This document shows positions 43,661 to 54,839 of a DNA stretch of 64,000 nt, in pieces. Origin of the DNA: Acanthopleura granulata (taxonomy: Eukaryota > Mollusca > Polyplacophora > Chitonida > Chitonidae). Below the pieces are notes generated by a model. The model ran no database searches. It was not told the origin of the DNA and saw only the letters and a program-made list of their open reading frames with translations. The position numbers and the translations under genes are program-made. The stretch's first letter is position 1; each line of letters opens with the position of its first letter. The stretch lies in assembly GCA_016165875.1 (NCBI GenBank), contig JABBOT010000014.1, positions 4,950,093-5,014,092 of the forward strand, given 5' to 3'.

Positions 43661-46600
43661 CCATAAATACACTATATAGTAAAGGTACCACCATCAATAA
43701 ACACGAGCCAAGAGTATTCAGAGGTAAATGTTCCCTACATTGTAAGGAAATATCCTAATCCAGACCATTTAATGTGTCATACATATGGCTATGTCTGACA
43801 CTTCGCTGACATTCCTCTCCATACATTGCCCACGGTACGCCAGTAACTCACCTCGCTGAAAATAGGTTTTCTTAAGAGCTCTGATGGCCTTAATGGTGGC
43901 TCAGTGACGCTGAAAGATCAGTGGTAATAAATTAGCTGTTAGAACGCTCGAAAGACCTCATTGAATGCTAGCATTCAATCCTGAATCATTAATGAGACGG
44001 CACGGAAATCATAGCTGATGTATATGGCCATTGGCTGATAGGCTGAGATGTGCTCATTCAAATTTTCGAAAGTATTTACATATGCGGGCGTAGAAGTCTT
44101 GCTATCTTTGCAAATATGCGAAGCCTTAAAAAATCCGTTTTTTTCTTGTTTGACACAACGACGCAAATTCCTTGCTCTCTGCCAAAAAGGTGCTTACAGG
44201 GAATCGTGTTTTATAGAAAAAAAAAAACTTACTTCGGGAAGAGCTGATGCAATTTTTTTCTTAGAACCCTCTTTATGAGGGTAGGCCAAGAGAGCAGACC
44301 GTTACGCCGTGAAGCCACACTGATGTGCTTACTCACTGTATCCCAAAGCCTAAGGCACAAAACACAGCACATACATGCACATGTATATATAAGCGATCTG
44401 TTTCTGTCTGGTGGAAAAACAGATCTGTAGGTTCATCTTTACTGGCCTAGCCTCAGTTTCATGAAGCGCAGTTAAGCTATATAAGATTGAGCTGCCACGG
44501 AAACGTGCGCTGTACGGGTACCTATTCTACAAAACTGTTTCTGACTTGAGCTTACTTCAAAAATACTTAGTTCTGGGCAATGAAATTTTGATTCATTTGT
44601 ATTAAGATAACATTGCTGACGTTTTCAAAAATTCAGTTTTAAGTGCGCAAACGGAAGCTCTAAAATGATATCTCAATTTTTGAATGCTGTCATTAACGTT
44701 TAAAATATGAACACAGCTTCATAGCACTTAGTTAATCTATGGTAATAAACACCCTATCCTTACAACTAACAGAAATGTTACTGAATTGACAGAAGCCACC
44801 CTTCGTTTTCTAATCAGGTCGGCTGCTGTCGGCAACGTCAGGAAAAAGATTAGTTCGTGGAGGGCGTGGGTTGAAACCAGTAAAATGTACAGTCTAAAAG
44901 CAAAGCCGTTAAATTCATCACAATTATATTTTTGTTGAGAATGCTGAAGGCATGTTACTACAGCATTACTTTTCGCATGTATAATATACAATAGCTTATA
45001 GCGATAAAAGAATTAATTCTCTCACCATTCAAAAAAAAAACACTGAACTCTATGGAGTGCAGATCATTAAAATGGTGATGTTTGGGAGACTTATCTTTAT
45101 TCCCCTCAAAATAAATAGAGGCAACAAATGAATCATTGGTGAAAAAAAATGGAACAGGGCAAATGCACTAAGGGCATATTAGAGCAGTCGGATCCAGCAA
45201 TGAAGTCAGGTAATTCAAATTAGCGATTGATGAATCCAGTTTGCTTCCGATGTGATGTGTTGGTTGCATTCGTTTTTTATTGATTTACAATCTGCATTAT
45301 TCACGTACAACAGCCTGCTGTGAAGGCGGGGTTTCTCCAGATCGATTAGTAAACTTCTTTTTGTGGTACACATTTTTTGCGTGTCGAGCCCGACAATATA
45401 CAACCGAAAAGAAAGAGCACCAGTCTGTAAATGTAACAGCTGATAATGATAATTTTGAAGCAAAGCCGAGAGAACGACCCATGCACCTACTTCAAAGCTA
45501 AAATGAACGCTTTTGGGATTGCTATAGGTGTGCTATTTGACAGCCAGTCGGTCCGAGAACAACCGCGACGAAACCTAACAGTTCGTTTTGTCAAACGTCC
45601 TGATATTTGAATTAAACTTTATTGCCACAGAACAATATAAATAAACCTAATTAGTATCAAGATGTCAGCATTTTTTTTTCTCGCATTATAAAAAAAACCT
45701 TACACTTCACCAGGGTTGGGGACTCCAACACAAAACACACATTATGTTATTGGTCACAGTTTAGTGAATAGCTACCTAGGGCCTTTTTGCTGATGCCGAT
45801 GTCTTTTGTCCAGTTTCTTTCAGCCACAAAGCTGATCGCCATTGTATACTGTGAGAGAAATTCGTGAGTATGGTGCGAAACAACTATTAAATAAAGCCCA
45901 GTGTCTGGACTGACATTAGGTGATGAATTCCACGACCTCCTCTCCACCCCCACCCCCTTGGGAAATCAGGCCCTCCGGTCATGGGCAAAAACGATCTTTG
46001 AAGGAAGGGAAACAACTCTTTTCTTACAATGAGGTACAGCTTGCCTGCAGGTTTTATTTCAATGGCTAACCCATTCAGCAGAAATGTTAGTTTCGACAGA
46101 AACACGAAAAACATGATATGTACATTCTTTCCATCGTTACTCTATTACATGACAATTCCTGAGGGAAACGAAATTCCTAAACAGGAGTACGCAGTTTGTT
46201 TCTCTAACGCTAATCGGATTTATTGCTGCAATGGCACAAGAGGGAAATTTATCTCTGACCTCTTGACTTTCCCAAGTCACCTGTCAACAGAATGAGCCTC
46301 CGAGTCTAACCGAATATAAGAACTGTGTGGATGTTCGCTCACGGGTTCAAAACTGTGGCATGGGCAGTGATCAGATTATTCATGACATCAGTAAATAAAA
46401 TCGAGAAATCGAGTTCATGTCAGACCGCCTGGAAACTCAAATTTGCTAATTAAATTCCGATGTGAACCATATTGGGATTGAGCCTTAAAAATTAAAAACG
46501 TTGACACAAATGTGACTCTGAACAGTGTTTTATACATAACTGTCATTCAGTGCAACCAGGCAAGTTTAAATGTAAACGTCACATCCCATATTCATACATC

Positions 46601-47523
46601 AATTTATAAGAAAGAAGGGGCATTCCAAGTCCATAATCACGGGATTCGTTTCGAAAACAACTTAAGACACCAGTTTCCCTTGGAATATTTAAGAAATATT
46701 ATGTAAATGGTGACTAAAGCAGGCAACAATGTAAGACAGAAGTAATCAACATGTTTTTTAATGATGCACAGACAGTACATAGACACCTCCTTCAAAATTT
46801 AGATTTGTTGTCCGTGAATAGTTTAATAGTTTACTGAGTGCGCAGACAATTATTCATATGTTTTAATTTCAGTTTTCACTGGAACGCCCCCTCGTGCTCT
46901 ACAAGTGGTATACGAAAGTCAGATTGGAGAATTTTCAGCCATTTAGCCTACTTCATATACCATTACATCTGCTCATCTGATTATTGCGGTATTGGTAAAC
47001 GGTAGTTTTATCTTTGGTATTCCGGATCCAGAACTTCCAACCATCCTGTCTGTAATTGGATGGCAACACTTATACACTGAGCCACAATAGCCCTGTCTGC
47101 ATGGGCTCCTTTATAGGACCGCAAATCGTATACATCATATTATAATACTCAGAGAACGTTGTTGAAGAAAATAAGTCGATCATTGATTTTTTCGTTTTAA
47201 ATACTGACCATTTGCCTCGTATAGCGCAAAGCCTTGAGCAGCGACAACATCTCTGACAATCGAGGTTTCAGGGCCAAAGTCTGCCATCCAGGTCACCATT
47301 TCTCTATATTTGGAAATTTAGCGACGCTTGTTTGGCAGTAAGAAGTATAAGGCATTCGGAGTATGATTAAAACACAAACATTTGTCTATGATAATTATTA
47401 TCATTATTATCCTTTCGTTACTGCTTTCAGAATCATTTACCTGTCCATACTGGCCATTTCCCCACGTGGTTCTCACATGACCATTAACAGTGAATGTGTG
47501 TTCGTGCGTGTCCGTGTCCGCTT
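43661..47523. other. No gene recognised
   Basis: Contains only a single MITE-like arm (about 44,456-44,480) and a doubtful SINE A remnant (45,826-45,896). Open frames are short and have no motifs. Confidence 0.45.
45826..45896 (+). mobile_element. Possible SINE family A remnant
   Basis: CCACAAAGCTGATCGCCATTG, then GTGAGAGAAATTCGTGAGTA and AACAACTATTAAATAAA follow the order of the family A 3' end but with many changes. Confidence 0.35.
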
Positions 47524-47555
47524 GGGGTGGTGGGGGGGAAGTGGGGGTTGGGGGG
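47524..47555 (+). other. Potential G-quadruplex run
   Basis: Four G tracts of 4, 7, 5 and 6 bases separated by short loops (TGGT, AAGT, TT). The form meets the usual four-tract rule. There is no adjacent gene to assign a role. Confidence 0.75.
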
Positions 47556-48034
47556 CATTATTGACTTGGAGAGCGCTTTCTTGGTCTACGAGTGACATGA
47601 GAATGTCTTGGCGCATCCTCGTATATAAATCTTACCGCATTGTGAGAGAAGAACCCGCTATTTGATTACGACCCACCCCCCTCGAGGTAGCGACAGGATA
47701 GTCCTGAAAACATTGCAATATGATTACAATTCCTCCTTGATATAGTTTCAGTGTTCTTCGGTCGCTGCGCTATTATACGTAAGCCACTCCAAAACAACTC
47801 ATTTGGTCCTCCACCCTGCAATCTAGAGGCTACACAAGGTGATGTTGCCTCACAGACTTTTCAGGTTATTGATGCACCATACACTTTTGCACTGATGTTT
47901 TAAACCAAGCTCAAATATATCAGAATTTTGTTTGCTTTGGATAGAATTGAAAACTTTTTGCCGGGGTTACTCCCCACCCTCAACCCGCTCCCATTCCTCT
48001 TGGTTACCAAGGTGACAAAATGTTATTGCGTCAG

Positions 48035-48215
48035 TTGCAACACCTACAGCACCAAACATGGTAGTCATGCTTGGTTGATTTTTTGGTGTGTTGTGGAGAA
48101 CAGCCCTAGACGCACGGCATGGCATCGTTTGGGGATATATATTTGGGGATTGGTGTAGACAAATTTACTACATAAACAGTAAGGAAAGTCAAAGATAAGA
48201 TATAGCATCAGCTAC
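48035..48215 (+). repeat. Unnamed dispersed repeat, copy 1
   Basis: Matches 58,465-58,640: GGTTGATTTTTT, TGTGTTGTGGAGAA, GGCATGGCA, GTTTGGGGATATATATTTGG, AAATTTACTACATAAA, AGTAAGGAAA. Same orientation; both begin with an AC-rich segment naming no family I know. Confidence 0.7.
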
Positions 48216-49873
48216 AGGTGCCTAATCCTTTGAGGCGTACTACCCTGGAATCTTGACCGAGGATCACGTGTCCACTCCGTCGTCTGGGAATTGTCCAGCG
48301 CTGTTTGAGGGTACGATTCAGAGACGGTTAAGGAGAATGGGCGGACAGAAGGGTTTCATACACAGACAGTTGTCATCCATTGTTACATATGGTTTCGGAA
48401 TTAAGCAGGCTTTGTCGTCTGACGCTGAAACAGCACCCTTCGGCACTTCTAAACCGATAAGTTCAATGTCTATTTTTACAACAATTCTTGACACCAGCTT
48501 CACAGAAATCCTCTTTTCAGAACATTGTAACACAAGGAAATGTCATTACATATATATTGGCAAAGTGCACAAAGATGTAGAGTATTCAATAACATAGCTA
48601 GTGTTAGATCAGGTCATATGAGACATAGAGGATCTCATATGAGTGGCCATCACATATGAAAGTTAGGAAACTAGCCGAGTAAATTTCGAGTTTGTTACCA
48701 GCTTTAGCCAGCGACAAACACAAAATTTAATCAACGAGTTTCACAACTTTCGTATACCATGATCACAAGTCTGGGATTCTGTTCATGACATAAACGGATC
48801 GGGAAATTTACGAGAAAACAACAACAGAACAATCACATCACTTGTGGATAAATTTCACGACAGTGCGTGCATATGCCACATCACTACTTCAACAGGGGAC
48901 GCATGCCTCCGCAACATTAAAATAGTTCAGCGAATATTCTTACTGTATGTAGGGACTATATTTTATATGCATAATCAGAGTTAAGCATACTTAACTTTTA
49001 CTGTTTTTTCATTGGTTAAAGAATGAACTAAGAGATGACTGATTTTTCCAAAAATTTACATACACAAGCTGTGTTTTATACACACTTTACATTGTACATA
49101 GTCATCTATTTACCCCGCAGATAAGAGAACGGCATATTTACAATTACCTTGAAGTTTCGCGGGAAGATCTCTGAATTCGAACTCCCGTCTACACCACAAA
49201 ACCTCACAAAGACGTGTTTGAGATAAAATGAATCCAGAGAGGATTATGTGCGCATGTGCGTGTGGCGCGTGGTTTTGTCACGTGGACAATATTTGAAAAG
49301 TGCCTCCTCCACTTGTACAGCCACCGGTGAACTTCTCATTTAGAGAAGCATGAATGAACTGACGTGAAAAGTCACGTGCAGCCTGACGAGCAACATGTAA
49401 ACACTACCTTAGTCTTTGCTATGTTCTTAATCTGCATTGTAACATGCCCACAACCTCAAAAGTGGTCCAACAGTCATGGATGTAATTCCTGAACCGTCCT
49501 CTACTCACACCACACACACCTGAACAAAGAACTCTACATATATGCCCTTATTGCCCAACGGGTCAGGCTAGCAGAGGCTCTTTTCCCAGCCACACAGCAT
49601 GTGATACACGACAGAGGGGAAATTAAAGCACCCCCCAATAGCTTGTAATTAGGTCATCCCCAGTTATACATTTAACCCACTAGCAGGTTATACCCATTAC
49701 AGTCCTAAGTGTCCTAAGTGTATAAAGTTTAGACTTCCACCAGTGGAAAGTCGAATCATACAGAGAATGTCGTCACTCTTGCGATGTGTTCAAATGGCTG
49801 TCTAAGCATGACATCGTGACAGGGTTTTCATAACAAACACAATTTTAAGGTCTATGCTTTATCTGTTAGGCTC
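48216..49873. other. No gene recognised
   Basis: Short chance frames only. Confidence 0.45.
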
Positions 49874-50112
49874 GGAGACTTCCGTGGCCGAGGTGTTTAG
49901 CCCTCCAGCTCAGCGCAATGACCCACGTGCCTTTCACCAATGCGATCGCTCTGAATTCAAGTCCAGCTCATGCTGGCTTCCTTTCCGGTCGCACATGGAA
50001 AGGTCTGCCAGCAATGTGTCGATGGTCGTGGGTTTCTCTTTCCTCTCACCCTAATGCTGTTCGCTCTCCTAAACATGAAATATTTTTGCATACGACATAA
50101 AACCCCAATCGG
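49874..50112 (+). mobile_element. SINE family A, nearly full length
   Basis: Head TTCCGTGGCCGAGGTGTTTAG, then CAGCGCAATGACCCACG, AATTCAAGTCCAGCTCATGC, the body, and a worn 3' end (GAAATATTTTTGCATACGAC, AAAACCCCAATC). Confidence 0.88.
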
Positions 50113-50141
50113 CCAATCGGTTAGTTAACGCGATATAGTAG

Positions 50142-50314
50142 CGTAATGGCCCGGGAGTTGCTCACCAATGCGGTTGGTGTGAGTTCAAGTCCATCTCATG
50201 CTGGCTTCCTCTCCGGCTGTACGTGGCAAGGGCTGCCACCAGCCTGCGGACGATCGTGAGTTTCCCTGGGCTCGGCCCAGTTTCCACCACCACAGTGCTG
50301 GCCACTGTGTTTTC
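50142..50314 (+). mobile_element. SINE family A, truncated at both ends
   Basis: From CGTAATGGCCCGGGAG through GTGTGAGTTCAAGTCC and GGCTTCCTCTCCGGC to CAGTGCTGGCCACTGTG. Only 30 bases after another copy in the same orientation. Confidence 0.88.
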
Positions 50315-51185
50315 CATATCCTTTTCAAGATTGGGATAATACGCTGACAGTACTAGCATTGAAAACAAGTTTACATTGAGGAGTTAGGAATTGGTATACA
50401 AACATTTTACGAGATTTAAACATGAATAGCAATTCGACGGATCGCCATCATGGAAATATAAAGCAAATTTCCCTTACCGTTTCAATTGACCGTTTCAATC
50501 GTGTTTCAGAGGTCTCAACTGTTTGTGCCCACATTTGTAATTGCGGAAATGAAGGCTTCCTTCCTGAACTTTGTGACTGATTTTGTTTCGGAAGTTCCGT
50601 TTTATAGGTTCTTCTGTGGGTTGGCGTGCATCGGTCATCTGATTTTGACCATTGCCTTCGAGAGGGAGCGATTAGCGAAAAACCTGTAAAACACGGTACG
50701 TTTGGATACCTACTCAAGCAAGATGAGTCAAGTCATTTTAAGCTCTTAAGGCGTTTATTGCCCAGTTGTGCCTCTGGATTCCCATCAATTCACCAGTAAT
50801 TTCATCGATCAGTTCAGCGGTTTCAGGATTACAACAGGCTTTCACTGACAATGGAGATCCCAACCGTATTTACCCAATTATCTAAACACCTTGAAATAAT
50901 TTTGTAATCCACACATCGCAAAGTTATGATTCTCCAGTAGGTTAACAGATCGGTATCAGAGCTTTTCTTGTGGAAAGACCAAAAAAAAAACTTTTGGTGA
51001 GTCAAAACAGCACAAAAATCCTCATCTTAAAATACCTTCACTGACTTTTAAATCCCTTTTAGATGCTAAACAGCCTTTGATTGTTGTATGTTTACGTTCT
51101 AAATGACTATACATGTAGTACTATACCTGTATCTATATTTAATGGGGAATATAACAGTAAGAGGCCGATCAGAAACTAAAAGGAA
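50315..51185. other. No gene recognised
   Basis: Short chance frames only. Confidence 0.45.
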
Positions 51186-51310
51186 CGTGTGACGTCATTG
51201 TTCTTCGTCCTGTTCAATATGGTCCATGAAGTCCATTATACAATCAAAGCATTTGACTACGTTTATTTTGATGGAAAAAGATTCTTAAAAAATGAGTGAA
51301 AGTATTTTCT
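51186..51310 (+). repeat. Unnamed dispersed repeat, copy 2
   Basis: Partner of 40,771-40,900: TGACGTCATTGTTC, TTCAATATGGTCCATGAAG, then AT-rich sequence ending in GAAAGTATTTTCTGATA. Confidence 0.5.
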
Positions 51311-51837
51311 GATACAGCTTGTTTATAGTTGTTTTTCACTCATCACAAGTTAATTTTTGAGTGCTCTTTCACGTCATAACACCACCTCTTCGTGTGTGTA
51401 AGCTTCGTGATATCACATATGCCATGGGATGCATTTCTCCCCAAAGGTATTTGCACTAATCAGTGACTAATGAAGAACCAGAGACAAGGAGATGTTGTAA
51501 CCACCAGACTATCCCTCTTTAAATGTCCACCACCGACTTGAGCAAGACATTTATATGAAGGGTTTTGCTCAGACATTTCATTGGATGATATAGTTATTAA
51601 GGCTAATTAATAAGTCGGTCGAACTACGTACCTGCAGTGTTCATTTCGATCTGGGGTCCTCTTGCATTGAACGTTAAGATAGGCGTTGACATTGTGAAGA
51701 TAGAATAAACCGATTGGAAAATTTTGGATTATTTCAGTTTTAGTGTATGTCCTGTCAATACAAGTACAACTATATACACATTCAAGTTTGCCTGGATTTA
51801 CATCGCGCACATATCCCTCAGTGGCTATCTATATTCT

Positions 51838-51946
51838 GCACCTGCCGATGGTTATGGATATTCCCGGGGTTCTGTCCGGTTTCATAACCCCATATAAACT
51901 GGCCTCAGTCGAGTGAATGAAATATTCTTCAGTACGGCGTGACATG
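51838..51946 (+). mobile_element. SINE family A, 3' fragment
   Basis: GCACCTGCCGATGGTTATGG, CCGGGGTTCTGTCCGGTTTC, GTGAATGAAATATTCTTC, AGTACGGCGT. Ends just before the CA/TG hairpin. Confidence 0.82.
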
Positions 51947-51970
51947 CTGCAAAAGCAAAATATTGGTAAT

Positions 51971-52038
51971 AAAAAAAAACACACACACACACACACAGTA
52001 TTTAAATTTTCCTGTGTCTGTGTGTGTGTGTTTTTTTT
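51971..52038. repeat. CA/TG inverted-repeat hairpin
   Basis: The left arm A9 then (CA)9 and the right arm TGTGTC(TG)n T8 are near-perfect reverse complements of about 26 bases, with a short AT-rich loop. It could fold into a long stem in RNA or extrude as a cruciform. Confidence 0.85.
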
Positions 52039-52043
52039 AAGAA

Positions 52044-52205
52044 GTCGTGCGTACGACATCTTCACTAAGTCTTCACCAACGCACAATTATCTCGTGAGCA
52101 CGACATACTAAAGATCCCTTGCGCACGACATAATAAAAATGTCGAGAGCACGAGATAACTTATGTCGTGCGCACGACTTTGCAAAGATGTCGCGCGCACT
52201 ACTTA
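52044..52205. repeat. Tandem array of GTCGTGCGCACGAC palindromes, 24-bp period
   Basis: Palindromic cores or variants start at 52,044, 52,091, about 52,116, 52,141, 52,164 and 52,189, with a worn one near 52,068. Spacing is 23-25 bases. The cores are self-complementary 14-mers and are separated by AT-rich linkers (ATAACTTAT type). No coding. Confidence 0.8.
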
Positions 52206-53201
52206 ACTTAGCCGTCAAACGCGCTTACAAATATCACAATTGTAACAATATGTATTTACTTCAAATCTAGGCAAAAAAGTTATCGAGATAAAACACTAAG
52301 TACATCCATTTACACTAGGGAATGTCGTAAAAAATTGAAACATTTTAAGTACATTCACAATAAGAGTTCATGACTTGTAACTCTGTTTTCACACTGATGC
52401 AGTGATAACATGTGCGCGGTTCAAGGCAGTTAGACCATGAGGACATGATTTCCAACAATCATCGCACAGTTTTAAGTGCGTGACATGAGTTACGGAAAAC
52501 ATACTAAAAAAAATATATACCAGCGATCTCCACTTTGTCAGTCCAATTCGACGTACCACGTACCAAGTGTCAGTATATTAAAAATATCGTAAAGTATATC
52601 GTAAAATTACAACAGATAGCAGACACCTAAATATGGTTTTCAGTTCACTTTCTTATAAATGTCCAACAAAGGCCCAGTCTCATATTCACGATGTAGCTAG
52701 TATGACAAAACTTGTTTCTAAAACTAAACATTTTATAAATCTTGCAGGAAAAGAGATTAGCCCATGTAAATTTTATAGAGGGACACGTTTGACCCATTTT
52801 AACAGGCCAATCTCATCGGATACACCTATTATGTTGCAACTACAACCGCTTATCAGGGAAGGGGGTGCCTGCCTAGTTGTCATTTGAAAGATAGTTCGAG
52901 AGGCAATTTCTGGGTCCTAGAAATTTAGGTGTGGACCAGCTCATATTCATGTTACATTAAGGAAAGGTGCATGAAACTTTCACCTTCCAGTACAAAAAAA
53001 CTTAGGATTTTAAAGTCAGAAAAGACTTATTGCACACGGCTTGACGCATCACCCAGTTCAAATGTGTATTTAACCCATAATTGTCCAATTGAAAATGTCT
53101 GGTAAAATCAGCTACATTTTTTCAACGATTGGCGAGATATCTCAACCTACGTCCTAATGCCCCTTAGAGTATGCTGATATGACAAATATTCGGTACATTG
53201 A
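52206..53201. other. No second gene recognised; downstream flank of the UGT gene
   Basis: Probably includes the UGT 3'UTR on the minus strand. An 84-codon plus-strand frame at 52,633-52,887 has no motif I recognise. Confidence 0.4.
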
Positions 53202-54752
53202 TCAGTCCAATTTCATGTTTCTTTTAGAACTTTTGATAACTGTGGATTTAAACTTTAAAAGGCACAAGCAAAACAACAGAAAGGGAGATATCAGGGCGAA
53301 ACCAATAACTGTTGACACGACTATCAGCTCTGCTAAAGCCCAGTTCGCATTATTTGAAGACTGAAGGTGGCCCGCGCCATGTTTGATCACGTGATCTACC
53401 CAGTGCGCGGCTTTTTGGCGAGGGTTCCGTTGTAAACTATGGAATATTCTGGACAAGTTTTTCGAATTTGACGCGTACGATTCGTCATTTATGACGTCAT
53501 TGATAGCATCACGCAAATGGCCGGAAGTGAGGGAGTGTAGTTCTATCGATTTGCCCACGCCACGCCTGGTCACTCTAGCTCCGGTTTGAACGCAGTCGTA
53601 GATGAGTGGTAGGCACAGAACCGGGACCCCGTGGTAGAGAGCCTCATAGACCCCGTTCTTCCCGCAGTGGTACACGAAAACACGGGTGTTTGGATGCGCC
53701 AGAATATCATTGACGGGTAACCAGCTCCTCTTCATTATGACTCCGTCTGTCCTGTTTACGTTGTGTTTCCATATAACGGGCAAATTCACCTCCGACAATG
53801 CTTGAGCAAATATTTCGTCCAACTCTTTGGGAAATTGTGCAAATGATGACCCACCAAAGGCTATAAGTATTGCTCCTCTTGTAGCCTGGTTCAAAAACTG
53901 ATCAATATCAGCGGGTAATGGATTAGCCGGCTTTGTCATAATGCCGCCTATCAAGATGGAGTTTGGCGGTCTGGGATGCGCATAACCCAGAATCACGTCA
54001 TCGTTCTCCAGGTATATTTGCGCAGCAAACAGAAGGTCAACTGTCTGTTTTCGACTTAGCTCTGGGGCAAGGCGATTCACGTGTTGTATTGGCACGTGAT
54101 ATATCGTGTACACGTATTTAAAGAACATCATAAGGCCATTGAAGACAATGTCAACAGAAGACATTTCATCTGAAACGGGGCTTATGACATCAGGTACCGT
54201 ATGAGGTCTGAATGATTGACGACCAGGCCAGTGTAGCAAAATGTCTCCGTAAATGCCGAATGGAATTTTTAACGCATACGGTATGGTGGCGTAACAAGAG
54301 TTATAAAGGCTTCCGTCCATCAAAACGAAATCAAAGTTTTCGTCTTTGACCTGCTGGATAGCGTCTTCGTCTCCAAGTGCTAGCCTACATAGAATTTCTT
54401 GATTCTGAACCAGGTCTTCGGCGCCGCGGAACGATTTCTCCCAAGGCTTGGTCACCATGACTCTCGTCATGAAATCTCGCCAGTTCACCATCTCCTTCTT
54501 GACGTCCAGGCCCGTGGGTTTGTACGTTATCACTTTGGTTCCGTTGTCCCCTGGACACAAGGTATGGAATCCTTTGAGCTGATAGACGGTCACATCGTGT
54601 CCCTTCAGGATGAGGTCATCTGCCATGCTGAACAAAGCTTGGCAAACGCTGTACTGCGGACTTGGTATCATTAGAATCTTCTCACAGAGCACCATTCCAA
54701 TATGGTGCCCGAGCAGACATAGTGTCAGAGACAGAAAAACGCTTGGGCACAT
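53202..54752 (-). CDS. UDP-glucuronosyltransferase-like enzyme with altered active site
   Basis: 516 residues from the ATG at 54,752. Family members move a sugar from a UDP-sugar to small lipophilic molecules in the ER lumen. Seen: an N-terminal signal peptide (about 1-22), an acceptor domain, an AFGGSS loop at 298-303, the UGT signature region 360-395 (HCGKNGVYEALYHGVP), a C-terminal membrane helix at about 474-498, and a basic cytosolic tail. Length and order are normal for the family. Odd: the catalytic His position reads Val36 (PQYSV, where YSH is usual), the partner Asp is kept (D146), and the donor-binding Asp-Gln reads D386-C387. UGT1A4 and UGT2B10 in humans also lack this His and favour N-glucuronidation, so an active but shifted enzyme is possible. 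The frame is open 31 codons further upstream, but a splice acceptor at 54,767 makes Met32 of that longer frame the likely start. Confidence 0.92.
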   Translation of the reverse strand: MCPSVFLSLTLCLLGHHIGMVLCEKILMIPSPQYSVCQALFSMADDLILKGHDVTVYQLKGFHTLCPGDNGTKVITYKPTGLDVKKEMVNWRDFMTRVMVTKPWEKSFRGAEDLVQNQEILCRLALGDEDAIQQVKDENFDFVLMDGSLYNSCYATIPYALKIPFGIYGDILLHWPGRQSFRPHTVPDVISPVSDEMSSVDIVFNGLMMFFKYVYTIYHVPIQHVNRLAPELSRKQTVDLLFAAQIYLENDDVILGYAHPRPPNSILIGGIMTKPANPLPADIDQFLNQATRGAILIAFGGSSFAQFPKELDEIFAQALSEVNLPVIWKHNVNRTDGVIMKRSWLPVNDILAHPNTRVFVYHCGKNGVYEALYHGVPVLCLPLIYDCVQTGARVTRRGVGKSIELHSLTSGHLRDAINDVINDESYASNSKNLSRIFHSLQRNPRQKAAHWVDHVIKHGAGHLQSSNNANWALAELIVVSTVIGFALISPFLLFCLCLLKFKSTVIKSSKRNMKLD

Positions 54753-54766
54753 CGCTCCGGACTGAC

Positions 54767-54777
54767 CTAAACAAAAA
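54767..54777 (-). other. Candidate 3' splice site of a UGT 5'UTR intron
   Basis: On the minus strand a T-rich run ends in TTTAG at 54,767, 15 bases before the chosen ATG at 54,752. If used, the 5' extension of the open frame is intron. A possible donor (GAG/GTAGGA) lies at 56,671/56,670. Confidence 0.5.
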
Positions 54778-54839
54778 GTGAAGTGCAAAGGAGTTATTTG
54801 AGAGAGAAAAAACATCATTTGCACCGATGGATTACGACT

